From Lachnospiraceae bacterium (GTDB lineage: Bacteria; Bacillota; Clostridia; Lachnospirales; Lachnospiraceae): a stretch of 7,422 bases of DNA. Location of the stretch: NCBI GenBank assembly GCA_031285465.1, contig JAITWD010000161.1, positions 1-7,422 of the forward strand, in the 5' to 3' direction. The first letter of the stretch is position 1; every line of letters begins with the position of its first letter. The notes beneath the pieces are model-generated. The model was not told the origin of the DNA, searched no databases, and saw nothing but the letters and a program-made list of their open reading frames with translations. This document shows, piece after piece, positions 1 through 5,661 of this stretch. A program made the translations under genes and the position numbers.

Positions 1-423
1 CCCTTCCGGAATGGCGGCCAGACCCCGCTCAAAGTTATCGACCACCGGCAACATCTTCTCAATGATACTGCGCGCTCCGGTCTCAAACATCAAGGATTTC
101 TCCTTCTCGGTCCGGCGCCGGAAATTTTCAAATTCAGCCATCTGCCGTATAACACGATCCTCCAACTCGGCTACCCGTTCCTTCGCCGCCTCTTGCTTTT
201 TGTCAGTTCGGGGCTTTTTACGGAAGCCGCGCTTCTCCCCCTCGGATTCTTCTTCATCTGGCTCATTCTTCCAAGTCGGGAGACCCTCCTGTTCAGCCGC
301 CTTTATCTCTTCGTGTGTTTCTTCTGACGGAATTTCCTTCTCCGGATTAACAGCCACTGTTTCATCGGCTAATTCTTCTAAGTCTATATCCGGAACATTT
401 TCCTCCTCCAAATTTCTCATCAT
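1..423 (-). CDS. grpE: GrpE, nucleotide exchange factor for DnaK (3' end cut by window edge)
   Basis: GrpE is the cytoplasmic co-chaperone that releases ADP from DnaK and so drives the DnaK-DnaJ folding cycle. The minus-strand frame is open from the ATG at 423 to the left edge, giving 141 residues with no stop. GrpE proteins usually have about 180-220 residues, so the C-terminal beta domain lies outside the window. Residues 1-63 are strongly acidic and look disordered. A basic patch (about 64-76) follows, then the long helix that forms the GrpE dimer coiled coil. That helix carries the hallmark motif AEFENFRRRTEKE (about 96-108) and then LPVVDNFERGL (125-135). Two ATGs are adjacent (423 and 420). 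An AAGGA at 432-436 sits 8 nt before the first, so I chose 423. The gene begins 44 bp after the hrcA stop and should share the CIRCE-controlled transcript. Identification is secure; only the 3' end is missing. Confidence 0.95.
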   Translation of the reverse strand, partial: MMRNLEEENVPDIDLEELADETVAVNPEKEIPSEETHEEIKAAEQEGLPTWKNEPDEEESEGEKRGFRKKPRTDKKQEAAKERVAELEDRVIRQMAEFENFRRRTEKEKSLMFETGARSIIEKMLPVVDNFERGLAAIPEG

Positions 424-467
424 GGTCTACATCCTTTCAATAAAATTACGCGCCCGGTGTCTTCGTT

Positions 468-1499
468 TCATTGTTTCTTTTTGTACAACTCTTCCAGCTG
501 CCCCTGCAGGGTCCTTAAGGTATTCACCACCTTATCATAATCCATACGCTTTGGCCCGATTATGCCAATGGTTCCCCTCATGCCTTCATCCAATTCATAG
601 GTTGCCGTCACAATACTGCAATCTTTCATTGACTGGATCGGCGTTTCATCACCGATATATACCTGAATACCGGTATTGCCATCATCGGCCAGATTGTCTC
701 TGACTAATTCGGTCAACATGCGTTTTTCTTCAAAGGCATTGATCAATTCGCTGGCTTTTTGGTGATCTGCCAATTCAGGATATTTGAAGATATTATTAGT
801 ACCACTGGTATAAATCTCCAAATCTTCGTCGGCCTTGATCGCTTCACCCACTGCCTCAATAACCTCACCGACAATAGTGCTGTAACTGCCGGCCTGTTGC
901 TTGATCACCGCTATCATACCCAGGTTTATTTCCTCGATCGATAAACCATTCAGATGAGTATTGAGCAAAATATTAAGCTTCAGCAAGGTTTCATCATCTA
1001 AGTTACTGGCGACCTGAAGGATATTATTTTTAATGACATTGCCTTCAACTACAATAACTGCCAGCAGATTATCATGATCAACCCGGGTCAATTGGATAAA
1101 TTTCAACTTGTTCCGCCGGTAATTCGGGGTAGAGATCATCGTGGCATAATTAGTATTAACTGCCAATACCTTTGCAACCTGCTTAAGAAGATGGTCCATC
1201 TTATCCTCTTTTTCTAGTAGCAGCTCTTTAAGGTCCTCGACCTCTTTATTCTTTTCCTCCATAATCGCATCAACATATAGTCGATACCCCTTATCAGAAG
1301 GAATCCGGCCGGCCGATGTATGGGGCTGAAGGATATAACCCATCTCCTCCAGATCGGCCATTTCGTTACGAATAGTGGCTGAACTTAGGTTTAAGTCGGT
1401 ATACTTGGAAATGGTCCGACTACCCACCGGTTCACCGGTTTCCAGATAATTTCGGATGATGGCCTGCAATATTTTAACTTTTCTTTCGTCCAGCTGCAT
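468..1499 (-). CDS. hrcA: HrcA, heat-inducible transcription repressor
   Basis: HrcA is the cytoplasmic repressor of class I heat-shock genes. It binds the CIRCE operator as a dimer, and in the known family its activity depends on GroEL. From the ATG at 1499 the protein has 343 residues, normal for the family. It begins MQLDERKVKILQAII, the typical HrcA start. The N-terminal winged helix spans about residues 1-75, with recognition-helix segment LSSATIRNEMADLEEMGY (38-55) and wing segment PHTSAGRIPSDKGYRLYVD (59-77). A charged, coiled-coil-like linker (about 80-105) leads into the GAF-like domain. The frame stays open upstream to an ATG at 1562, but that codon lies inside the CIRCE operator and has no good ribosome binding site. 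GGAGG at 1509-1513 lies 9 nt before the ATG at 1499, so the shorter start is preferred. The gene is first in an operon with grpE and has a perfect CIRCE in its leader, indicating autorepression. Confidence 0.97.
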   Translation of the reverse strand: MQLDERKVKILQAIIRNYLETGEPVGSRTISKYTDLNLSSATIRNEMADLEEMGYILQPHTSAGRIPSDKGYRLYVDAIMEEKNKEVEDLKELLLEKEDKMDHLLKQVAKVLAVNTNYATMISTPNYRRNKLKFIQLTRVDHDNLLAVIVVEGNVIKNNILQVASNLDDETLLKLNILLNTHLNGLSIEEINLGMIAVIKQQAGSYSTIVGEVIEAVGEAIKADEDLEIYTSGTNNIFKYPELADHQKASELINAFEEKRMLTELVRDNLADDGNTGIQVYIGDETPIQSMKDCSIVTATYELDEGMRGTIGIIGPKRMDYDKVVNTLRTLQGQLEELYKKKQ

Positions 1500-1508
1500 C
1501 AACCGCTT

Positions 1509-1513
1509 CCTCC
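1509..1513 (-). promoter_or_regulatory. Ribosome binding site of hrcA
   Basis: The minus strand reads GGAGG here, 9 nt before the ATG at 1499. It decides the start of hrcA against the in-frame upstream ATG at 1562, which would put 21 unusual residues in front of the conserved MQLDERK start. Confidence 0.85.
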
Positions 1514-1551
1514 ATGGCAAAAAACGCCAATGTTCCCTTTTATTTTGGTTG

Positions 1552-1578
1552 TTAGCACTCATCCGGTCGGAGTGCTAA
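1552..1578. promoter_or_regulatory. CIRCE operator (HrcA binding site)
   Basis: This is an exact match to the CIRCE consensus: TTAGCACTC (1552-1560), a 9-bp spacer, and GAGTGCTAA (1570-1578). All 18 arm positions agree with the consensus inverted repeat. It lies between the predicted hrcA promoter and the hrcA ribosome binding site, starting about 8 nt into the predicted transcript. That is the usual place for HrcA to block transcription at normal temperature. Confidence 0.98.
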
Positions 1579-1592
1579 TACCCTCTTACCAT

Positions 1593-1621
1593 AAAATATC
1601 ATTATCGCATCAATAAGTCAA
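1593..1621 (-). promoter_or_regulatory. Predicted sigma-A promoter of the hrcA-grpE operon
   Basis: On the minus strand the -35 box TTGACT (1616-1621) and the -10 box TATTTT (1593-1598) are separated by 17 bp. Transcription would start near 1586, a few bases before CIRCE. The stretch just upstream of the -35 box (about 1622-1660) is almost entirely A/T and could act as an UP element. The match to consensus is good for -35 and moderate for -10. Its position relative to CIRCE supports the call. Confidence 0.75.
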
Positions 1622-1708
1622 TAAATATATCAAAAATAAATTATAAAATAATTCTTAAATGATTAGCATATACCATTATTCTAAAAGTAAACACTAAAAT
1701 GAACAAAA

Positions 1709-1740
1709 AAAAGAAGCTATTATCCTAATCAGCTTCTTTT
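1709..1740 (-). terminator. Intrinsic terminator (upstream of the hrcA operon)
   Basis: A perfect 10-bp inverted repeat, AAAAGAAGCT (1709-1718) and AGCTTCTTTT (1731-1740), surrounds a 12-nt loop. Read on the minus strand, the closing arm runs straight into an uninterrupted run of eight Ts. This is a good factor-independent terminator and insulates the heat-shock operon from upstream transcription. The nearest upstream gene on this strand is the Lys/Ala-rich protein gene, whose stop is about 230 nt away. That is unusually far for a dedicated terminator. Confidence 0.85.
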
Positions 1741-1970
1741 GGTAATTATAATAATTTAAACTCTTTTATACTTACTTATCTGCATCCGCCCATCAATGAA
1801 TAATATAATCGTTCGAACCATGCTAACTCTTTAGAACAATATGTTCGGCTAAATTAGGCACAACCTAAACTATGTACTAACAAAACTGTACTATCCAAAC
1901 ATAGAAAATAGGTTGAATATGATGATAGGCAGATATCATAATTGAAATTGCATAACAGATAATGTAAAAA
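1741..1970. other. AT-rich intergenic stretch with no convincing gene
   Basis: This 230-bp stretch lies between the stop of the Lys/Ala-rich protein gene and the terminator at 1709-1740. I found no open frame longer than about 21 codons with a plausible ribosome binding site on either strand. It holds several small dyads: ATGATA with TATCAT (1922-1939, 6-nt loop), TTAGG with CCTAA (1855-1869), and GAACA with TGTTC (1833-1845). It also holds a TAGTACA direct repeat on the minus strand (within about 1871-1893). No tRNA fold fits, although a T-loop-like TTCGAA occurs near 1813. It may be a long 3' untranslated region, a small RNA, or eroded sequence. Confidence 0.5.
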
Positions 1971-2432
1971 TTAAATCAGAAAACTACCGGTTATATCTCC
2001 GTTAATAACATAATAGACCAGGCTTTCTTCCGGTTTGACATATAGATTGATCGATTTTAGATCGGCTGCTTTCATTTTTAGATCATATTTGAAAACATCC
2101 TTGGCGATTTTGATCAAATCATCTTGAGTATATGATTTGTCACTGAATTCGAAGTTTACTATTTCGGTTACGGTGGCTTTTTTGGTCTCCGCTTTAACTA
2201 CGGTCTTTTTAGGAGTAACAACCTTTTTAGGTGCTGCCACCTTCTTTGATGCCGCCGGTTTCTTTGCTACTTCTTTTTTTTCTGCTTCGCTCTTTGCTGC
2301 TTCCGCCTTGGCGGCTTCAATTTTCACTTCACTGGTCTTAGCATCAACCACCTTCACAGTTTTTGTATCAGGTAATTTTGCTTCTGTCTTTGCCTCTGAT
2401 GTCTTTAATGTTGCTTTCTTTGCTTCTGCCAT
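1971..2432 (-). CDS. Lys/Ala-rich small protein with histone-H1-like tail, probable DUF6465 family
   Basis: From the ATG at 2432 this encodes 153 residues of unproven function. Residues 1 to about 88 are low complexity, made mostly of Lys, Ala, Glu, Thr and Val. The first half is a charged, helix-prone stretch and the second half contains AAPKK and VTPKK, which resemble the DNA-contacting PKK repeats of H1-type proteins. Residues about 89-153 look like a small folded domain ending in LYVKPEESLVYYVINGDITG. I recall that ending from the clostridial DUF6465 family, but could not check it. No signal peptide or membrane segment is seen, so it is probably cytoplasmic. GGAAGGAG (2440-2447) lies 7 nt before the ATG and fixes the start. 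The open frame continues 49 codons upstream, but only across the promoter and leader. It has its own promoter. Nucleic-acid binding is an inference from the tail alone. Confidence 0.85.
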   Translation of the reverse strand: MAEAKKATLKTSEAKTEAKLPDTKTVKVVDAKTSEVKIEAAKAEAAKSEAEKKEVAKKPAASKKVAAPKKVVTPKKTVVKAETKKATVTEIVNFEFSDKSYTQDDLIKIAKDVFKYDLKMKAADLKSINLYVKPEESLVYYVINGDITGSFLI

Positions 2433-2439
2433 TTCAAGA

Positions 2440-2447
2440 CTCCTTCC
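2440..2447 (-). promoter_or_regulatory. Ribosome binding site of the Lys/Ala-rich protein gene
   Basis: The minus strand reads GGAAGGAG, with core AAGGAG 7 nt before the ATG at 2432. It rules out the longer open frame that begins at 2579. Confidence 0.85.
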
Positions 2448-2517
2448 ACACAGTTTTACCGTGTCCTCATTTAATAAATAATAAACTTTTAGTTTAATTG
2501 CTCTGTTACTCGGAAAT

Positions 2518-2546
2518 AGTCTACTATCCTTAACTGGAAATGTCAA
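2518..2546 (-). promoter_or_regulatory. Predicted sigma-A promoter of the Lys/Ala-rich protein gene
   Basis: A perfect -35 box TTGACA (2541-2546) lies 17 bp from the -10 box TAGACT (2518-2523, four of six consensus bases). The start of transcription would be near 2511, giving a leader of about 80 nt. It sits just downstream of the putative uppP terminator, which suggests that this gene is transcribed independently of the metabolic cluster. Confidence 0.8.
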
Positions 2547-2562
2547 CCTTTCCTTGGTAAAA

Positions 2563-2600
2563 ATTTGAAAAAACATCAAAATAATTACCTTTTTTCAAAT
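2563..2600 (-). terminator. Putative intrinsic terminator after uppP
   Basis: A perfect 11-bp inverted repeat, TTTTTTCAAAT (2590-2600) with ATTTGAAAAAA (2563-2573), has a 16-nt loop. Read on the minus strand, it is followed by a run of Ts broken after about five bases. It begins 15 nt after the uppP stop, the right place for the end of that operon. Each arm has a single G or C, so the hairpin is weak and may terminate only partly. Confidence 0.55.
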
Positions 2601-2615
2601 GGTTTATCCAATCAA

Positions 2616-3512
2616 TTACTTAACCAGGAAAAAATAGGCCAAAACCACAATACCTAAGACTATTCTGTAGTAACCAAAAACCTTAAAATCATGCTTCTTA
2701 ATATATCCCAGCAAAAACCTGATCACTATCATCGAAACCAAAAATGCCGATAACATACCCGCCACTAAAACCGCTATTTCAATTCCCGTAAAAGACCGGC
2801 CAAAATCCATGATGCTTAACAGGCTGGCACCGGCCATCGCTGGAATGGCTAGAAAGAAGGTGAATTCAGCGGCAACGGTTCGGCTGACACCAATCAATAG
2901 CGCCCCGAGGATAGTAGCACCCGACCGGGAGGTTCCCGGAAAGACTGCCGCAATAAGCTGGAATACACCTATTAATACCGCCGCTTGGTAGCTTATCTGT
3001 GCCAGGGATTCAATCCTTGGCCTATTTCTATCTTGACCTTTATCATTATGAACTTTATTATTACCATTTTTATTATTACGATTCTCAATAATAATAAAAC
3101 CAATCCCGAAAACGATCAGGGCGATTGCAACACTAACCGGATTATAAAATAAACCTTCAAAGTACTCATCCCATAAAATCCCTGCTACCGCGGCCGGAAC
3201 ACAGGCCACCAAAATTTTAAACCATAGTATAAAAATATCGGTTTTTACATAGGACATCCATCCGTTTTCCTTTAGGGGGTGGGCATTATTTTTCTTACCG
3301 AAGGGAAATATCTTCGACCAAAAAAGCAGGACGACCGCCAAGATCGCACCCAATTGAACCACCACAATAAACATATCCCAAAATCCGTCACCAGTATTAG
3401 TAAAGGTTACGAATTCTTCCACTAAGATCATGTGTCCGGTACTACTAATCGGAAGCCATTCGGTAATACCTTCAACAACTCCAAAAACTATTGCCTTGAT
3501 TATTTCTATCAT
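2616..3512 (-). CDS. uppP: Undecaprenyl-diphosphatase UppP (BacA family)
   Basis: This integral membrane phosphatase converts undecaprenyl diphosphate to undecaprenyl phosphate, regenerating the lipid carrier for peptidoglycan and other wall polymers. Extra copies of this family confer bacitracin resistance. Both signature motifs are intact: EGITEWLPISSTGH (residues 14-27, with the two conserved Glu, the Ser pair and His) and PGTSRSG (192-198, with the key Arg196). Several hydrophobic membrane segments run through the length. At 298 residues it is about 25 longer than the roughly 273-residue E. coli protein. Much of the excess appears to be a hydrophilic Asn/Lys-rich loop at about residues 144-166. 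The start ATG is at 3512 with AGGA about 12 nt upstream, a rather weak site. The gene follows the patatin gene by 26 bp and is last in the cluster before a putative terminator. Confidence 0.95.
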   Translation of the reverse strand: MIEIIKAIVFGVVEGITEWLPISSTGHMILVEEFVTFTNTGDGFWDMFIVVVQLGAILAVVLLFWSKIFPFGKKNNAHPLKENGWMSYVKTDIFILWFKILVACVPAAVAGILWDEYFEGLFYNPVSVAIALIVFGIGFIIIENRNNKNGNNKVHNDKGQDRNRPRIESLAQISYQAAVLIGVFQLIAAVFPGTSRSGATILGALLIGVSRTVAAEFTFFLAIPAMAGASLLSIMDFGRSFTGIEIAVLVAGMLSAFLVSMIVIRFLLGYIKKHDFKVFGYYRIVLGIVVLAYFFLVK

Positions 3513-3538
3513 ATTGATCCCATCTTCCTGTCCTCTAA

Positions 3539-4399
3539 TTACTTATGATGCCCGTCCGTTAAATATGCCATTAATTGATCATATTTTTTTTCTGCATCCT
3601 GATAACCAATTTCATACAAAGCCTCAAGTTTACTACGGTCTCGTTCGATCCGACCGACCGTTCCCTTATCGCGTGGCCGGATAATAAAGGCCCGGCCGGC
3701 CTTTTCTTGTTCGGCCAAATAATCTATGGTGTCGTTATACATCTCATGCCGTCTCTTCATCAACCGATAAACTTCCGGATATTTTATATATCGCGCCCTT
3801 AACAACGGCAACATCCCTTCCGGTGGCCGGACATACCCCTCTTCTTTGGTCATTATGACAACATTTTTATTATTTCCTCCCAGAATGGAGCGCTTAATAG
3901 GAATCGCGTCGGCAATACCACCATCCAGGTATAAACTTCCACGATAGGAAACCGTCCGTGATACCAGTGGCAAACTGGCCGAAGCCCTAATAGCATAGAT
4001 ATCCTTTTTCATATCACGAACCCGCAAATACTCCGCCCTGCCGGTCACGACATTGGTTGCCACCGCATAGGCTTTACCCTGATACGCCTTAAAGGCTTGA
4101 TAATCATAGGGGTTCAACTGTTCTGGAATCTGATGGTAGCACATCTTGACATTGAAAATATCGCCAGTGGTCAGCATCGAATAGGAACCACAATAATGTT
4201 TGTCTTCAATGTAATCGGCAATAACATCAAACGACCGCTTACGCTGGCCGGAAAGGTAGCTACACATGTTACATGCGCCGGCTGAAACCCCATAGCATGA
4301 AGAGAACAATATGTCCTTATCCAAAAAGAAGTCCAGCACACCGGATGTATATACTCCCTTCATCCCGCCACCTTCCATCACTAATCCTGCCTGATACAT
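3539..4399 (-). CDS. Patatin-like phospholipase family protein
   Basis: Patatin-like proteins are Ser-Asp acyl hydrolases acting on phospholipids or other lipid esters. The substrate here is unknown. From the ATG at 4399 the protein has 286 residues. All catalytic elements are present: the oxyanion-hole glycines in EGGGMKG (residues 9-15), the nucleophile elbow GVSAG with Ser39, and the DGG motif with Asp159. No signal peptide is seen, so it is probably cytoplasmic or peripheral to the membrane. It resembles the RssA/YjjU-like bacterial group more than secreted ExoU-type toxins. An in-frame ATG at 4417 adds MKEGEK but has no ribosome binding site. AAGGTGA (4404-4410) is well placed for 4399 and would lie inside the longer reading frame. 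Two copies of a 10-bp repeat precede the gene. Its place between an aminotransferase and uppP suggests a link to membrane lipid turnover, but this is only context. Confidence 0.92.
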   Translation of the reverse strand: MYQAGLVMEGGGMKGVYTSGVLDFFLDKDILFSSCYGVSAGACNMCSYLSGQRKRSFDVIADYIEDKHYCGSYSMLTTGDIFNVKMCYHQIPEQLNPYDYQAFKAYQGKAYAVATNVVTGRAEYLRVRDMKKDIYAIRASASLPLVSRTVSYRGSLYLDGGIADAIPIKRSILGGNNKNVVIMTKEEGYVRPPEGMLPLLRARYIKYPEVYRLMKRRHEMYNDTIDYLAEQEKAGRAFIIRPRDKGTVGRIERDRSKLEALYEIGYQDAEKKYDQLMAYLTDGHHK

Positions 4400-4403
4400 C
4401 TTC

Positions 4404-4410
4404 TCACCTT
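4404..4410 (-). promoter_or_regulatory. Ribosome binding site of the patatin gene
   Basis: The minus strand reads AAGGTGA, with AAGG 7 nt before the ATG at 4399. It favours this start over the in-frame ATG at 4417, which is preceded only by the AT-rich tandem repeat. Confidence 0.7.
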
Positions 4411-4418
4411 CTTTCATA

Positions 4419-4438
4419 GTTATAAACTGTTATAAACT
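4419..4438. repeat. Tandem 10-bp repeat upstream of the patatin gene
   Basis: GTTATAAACT occurs twice back to back (4419-4428 and 4429-4438), exactly one helical turn apart. Each copy contains the palindrome TTATAA. On the minus strand each copy also reads TATAAC, a possible -10 box. A weak -35 candidate, ACTACA at 4452-4457, lies 17 bp from the upstream copy. It could be a promoter or protein site, or chance in AT-rich sequence. Confidence 0.6.
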
Positions 4439-4457
4439 TGAAAATTACCACTGTAGT

Positions 4458-5645
4458 TTACCGATAGTTTTCTTCTACAAAGCGACGCAGGGCCGGCAAA
4501 GAACGTCTAACCTTTTCGGTTTCGATACAGTATGCCATTCTAAAGTAGCCTGGGCAGCCAAAGCTATCCGCCGGTACCAGCACCAGATCATACTGCAATG
4601 CTTTCTGACAAAAAGCGGCGGCGTCACTCTCCAATGCTTTCGGAAAAATATAAAAGGTGCCTCCGGGTTTAACACATTCAAAACCAAGGCTACATAATTC
4701 ATTATAAAGTAAATTCATATTGGCTTCGTATACCGACATGTCGGCTGTTAATTCCAGCACCTCAGCCACCGCCAGCTGAATGATCGACGGCGGACAATTA
4801 TGACCAGTCCCTCTGGAAATCTGTCCACACATTGCCGCGATCTGATCAGCATCAGGACAGGCCGGATGCACAGCGATATAGCCGATACGCTCTCCCGGCA
4901 GCGATAATGACTTGGAAAAAGAATAACAGGATATGGAATGATCATAAAATGAGGAGACATACGGCGCAATAACATCAGCATAAACAATTTCCCGATAGGG
5001 TTCATCGGAGATCAGGAAAATATCATGACCATATTCCTTTTCTTTGGCACGCAAAAGGTCGGCTAATTGTTTCAGTGTTTCGGCCGTGTATACCACACCG
5101 GAAGGATTATTGGGGGTATTGATCAATACCGCCATTACCTTCGGCCCCAGTGCCTCCTCAAATAGGTTAAAGTTAATCTGGAAGGCCGTTGTATCGGCTG
5201 GGATTACCTTGAGTGTTGCCCCTGTAAGATCAATGTAAGGGTGATATTCGGGAAAAAAAGGAGCAAAGGTCACCACCTCATCACCCGGCTCGGTGACACA
5301 GCGCACGGCATGAGCAACCGCACCGGCCGCGCCGGAGGTCATAAATATATGATCAGTCTTATAATTCATGTTAAAGCGCCGGTTTAATGATTGGGCAATT
5401 TTTTCCCGAACCGAAGATATTCCAAGGCTGGGACTATAGCCATGAAGCTCAACCGGACTTTTTTCCTTAAGAAGATCGATCATCACCTCTGTAAATTGTG
5501 GCGGAGCTGGAACCGACGGGTTGCCCAGGCTATAATCAAAAACATTCTCATAACCGATTTCCCGTCCTCTCTCATTGGCAAACTCCGATAACTGACGAAT
5601 AACCGATTTTCCTTGCAGCATTTTTTTATATTTTTGTGCGATCAT
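4458..5645 (-). CDS. PLP-dependent aminotransferase, class I/II (aspartate aminotransferase-like)
   Basis: This fold-type I enzyme transfers an amino group from an amino acid to a 2-oxo acid, using pyridoxal phosphate in the cytoplasm. From the ATG at 5645 it has 395 residues, typical of the family. Visible family landmarks are NTPNNPSG (176-183, cofactor pocket), SDEPYREIVY (213-222, with the Asp that binds the pyridine nitrogen), SFSKSLSLPGERIGY (242-256, with Lys245 as the Schiff-base lysine) and the C-terminal FRMAY segment, whose Arg369 should bind the substrate carboxylate. The preferred substrate cannot be read from sequence; aspartate, alanine or aromatic amino acids are possible. A TTG four codons upstream (5657) overlaps the GGAGG at 5651-5655. 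That sequence is the ribosome binding site of the ATG at 5645. The gene starts 16 bp after manA, so the two are almost certainly co-transcribed. Confidence 0.93.
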   Translation of the reverse strand: MIAQKYKKMLQGKSVIRQLSEFANERGREIGYENVFDYSLGNPSVPAPPQFTEVMIDLLKEKSPVELHGYSPSLGISSVREKIAQSLNRRFNMNYKTDHIFMTSGAAGAVAHAVRCVTEPGDEVVTFAPFFPEYHPYIDLTGATLKVIPADTTAFQINFNLFEEALGPKVMAVLINTPNNPSGVVYTAETLKQLADLLRAKEKEYGHDIFLISDEPYREIVYADVIAPYVSSFYDHSISCYSFSKSLSLPGERIGYIAVHPACPDADQIAAMCGQISRGTGHNCPPSIIQLAVAEVLELTADMSVYEANMNLLYNELCSLGFECVKPGGTFYIFPKALESDAAAFCQKALQYDLVLVPADSFGCPGYFRMAYCIETEKVRRSLPALRRFVEENYR

Positions 5646-5650
5646 AAAAA

Positions 5651-5655
5651 CCTCC
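5651..5655 (-). promoter_or_regulatory. Ribosome binding site of the aminotransferase gene
   Basis: The minus strand reads GGAGG followed by five Ts and then the ATG at 5645. The site lies in the 16-bp gap after manA. It shows that the TTG at 5657 is part of the leader and not the start codon. Confidence 0.85.
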
Positions 5656-5661
5656 AAATAA

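Noticed and set aside
11..703. 230-codon plus-strand open frame
   Set aside because: It lies antisense to grpE and the end of hrcA, both identified by strong motifs. Its sequence is Ser/Arg-rich without family character, as expected for the complement of Glu/Lys-rich genes.
1800..1830. T-loop-like TTCGAA that might mark a tRNA
   Set aside because: The flanking five bases do not form a T stem on either strand, and no acceptor or anticodon arm is found.
1770..1830. 21-codon minus-strand frame starting at an ATG near 1821
   Set aside because: Too short, only a weak ribosome binding site, and no recognised similarity. It cannot be told from chance.
1831..1846. Possible LexA/SOS box (CGAAC and GTTCT arms on the minus strand)
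   Set aside because: The Gram-positive SOS box needs a 4-bp spacer between CGAAC and GTTCG. Here the spacer is 5 bp and the last arm base differs, and no gene start lies nearby.
2456..2470. Four-codon leader peptide frame upstream of the Lys/Ala-rich protein gene
   Set aside because: It has no ribosome binding site and no attenuator-like features.
2137..2481. 114-codon plus-strand frame that looks like a hydrophobic Phe/Ala/Ser membrane protein
   Set aside because: It is the complement of the Lys/Ala-rich gene. Antisense Lys and Ala codons read as Leu/Phe and Ser/Ala, which creates a false membrane-like sequence.
2433..2579. N-terminal extension of the Lys/Ala-rich protein by 49 codons
   Set aside because: It would translate the predicted promoter and leader. 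The strong ribosome binding site at 2440-2447 points to the ATG at 2432.
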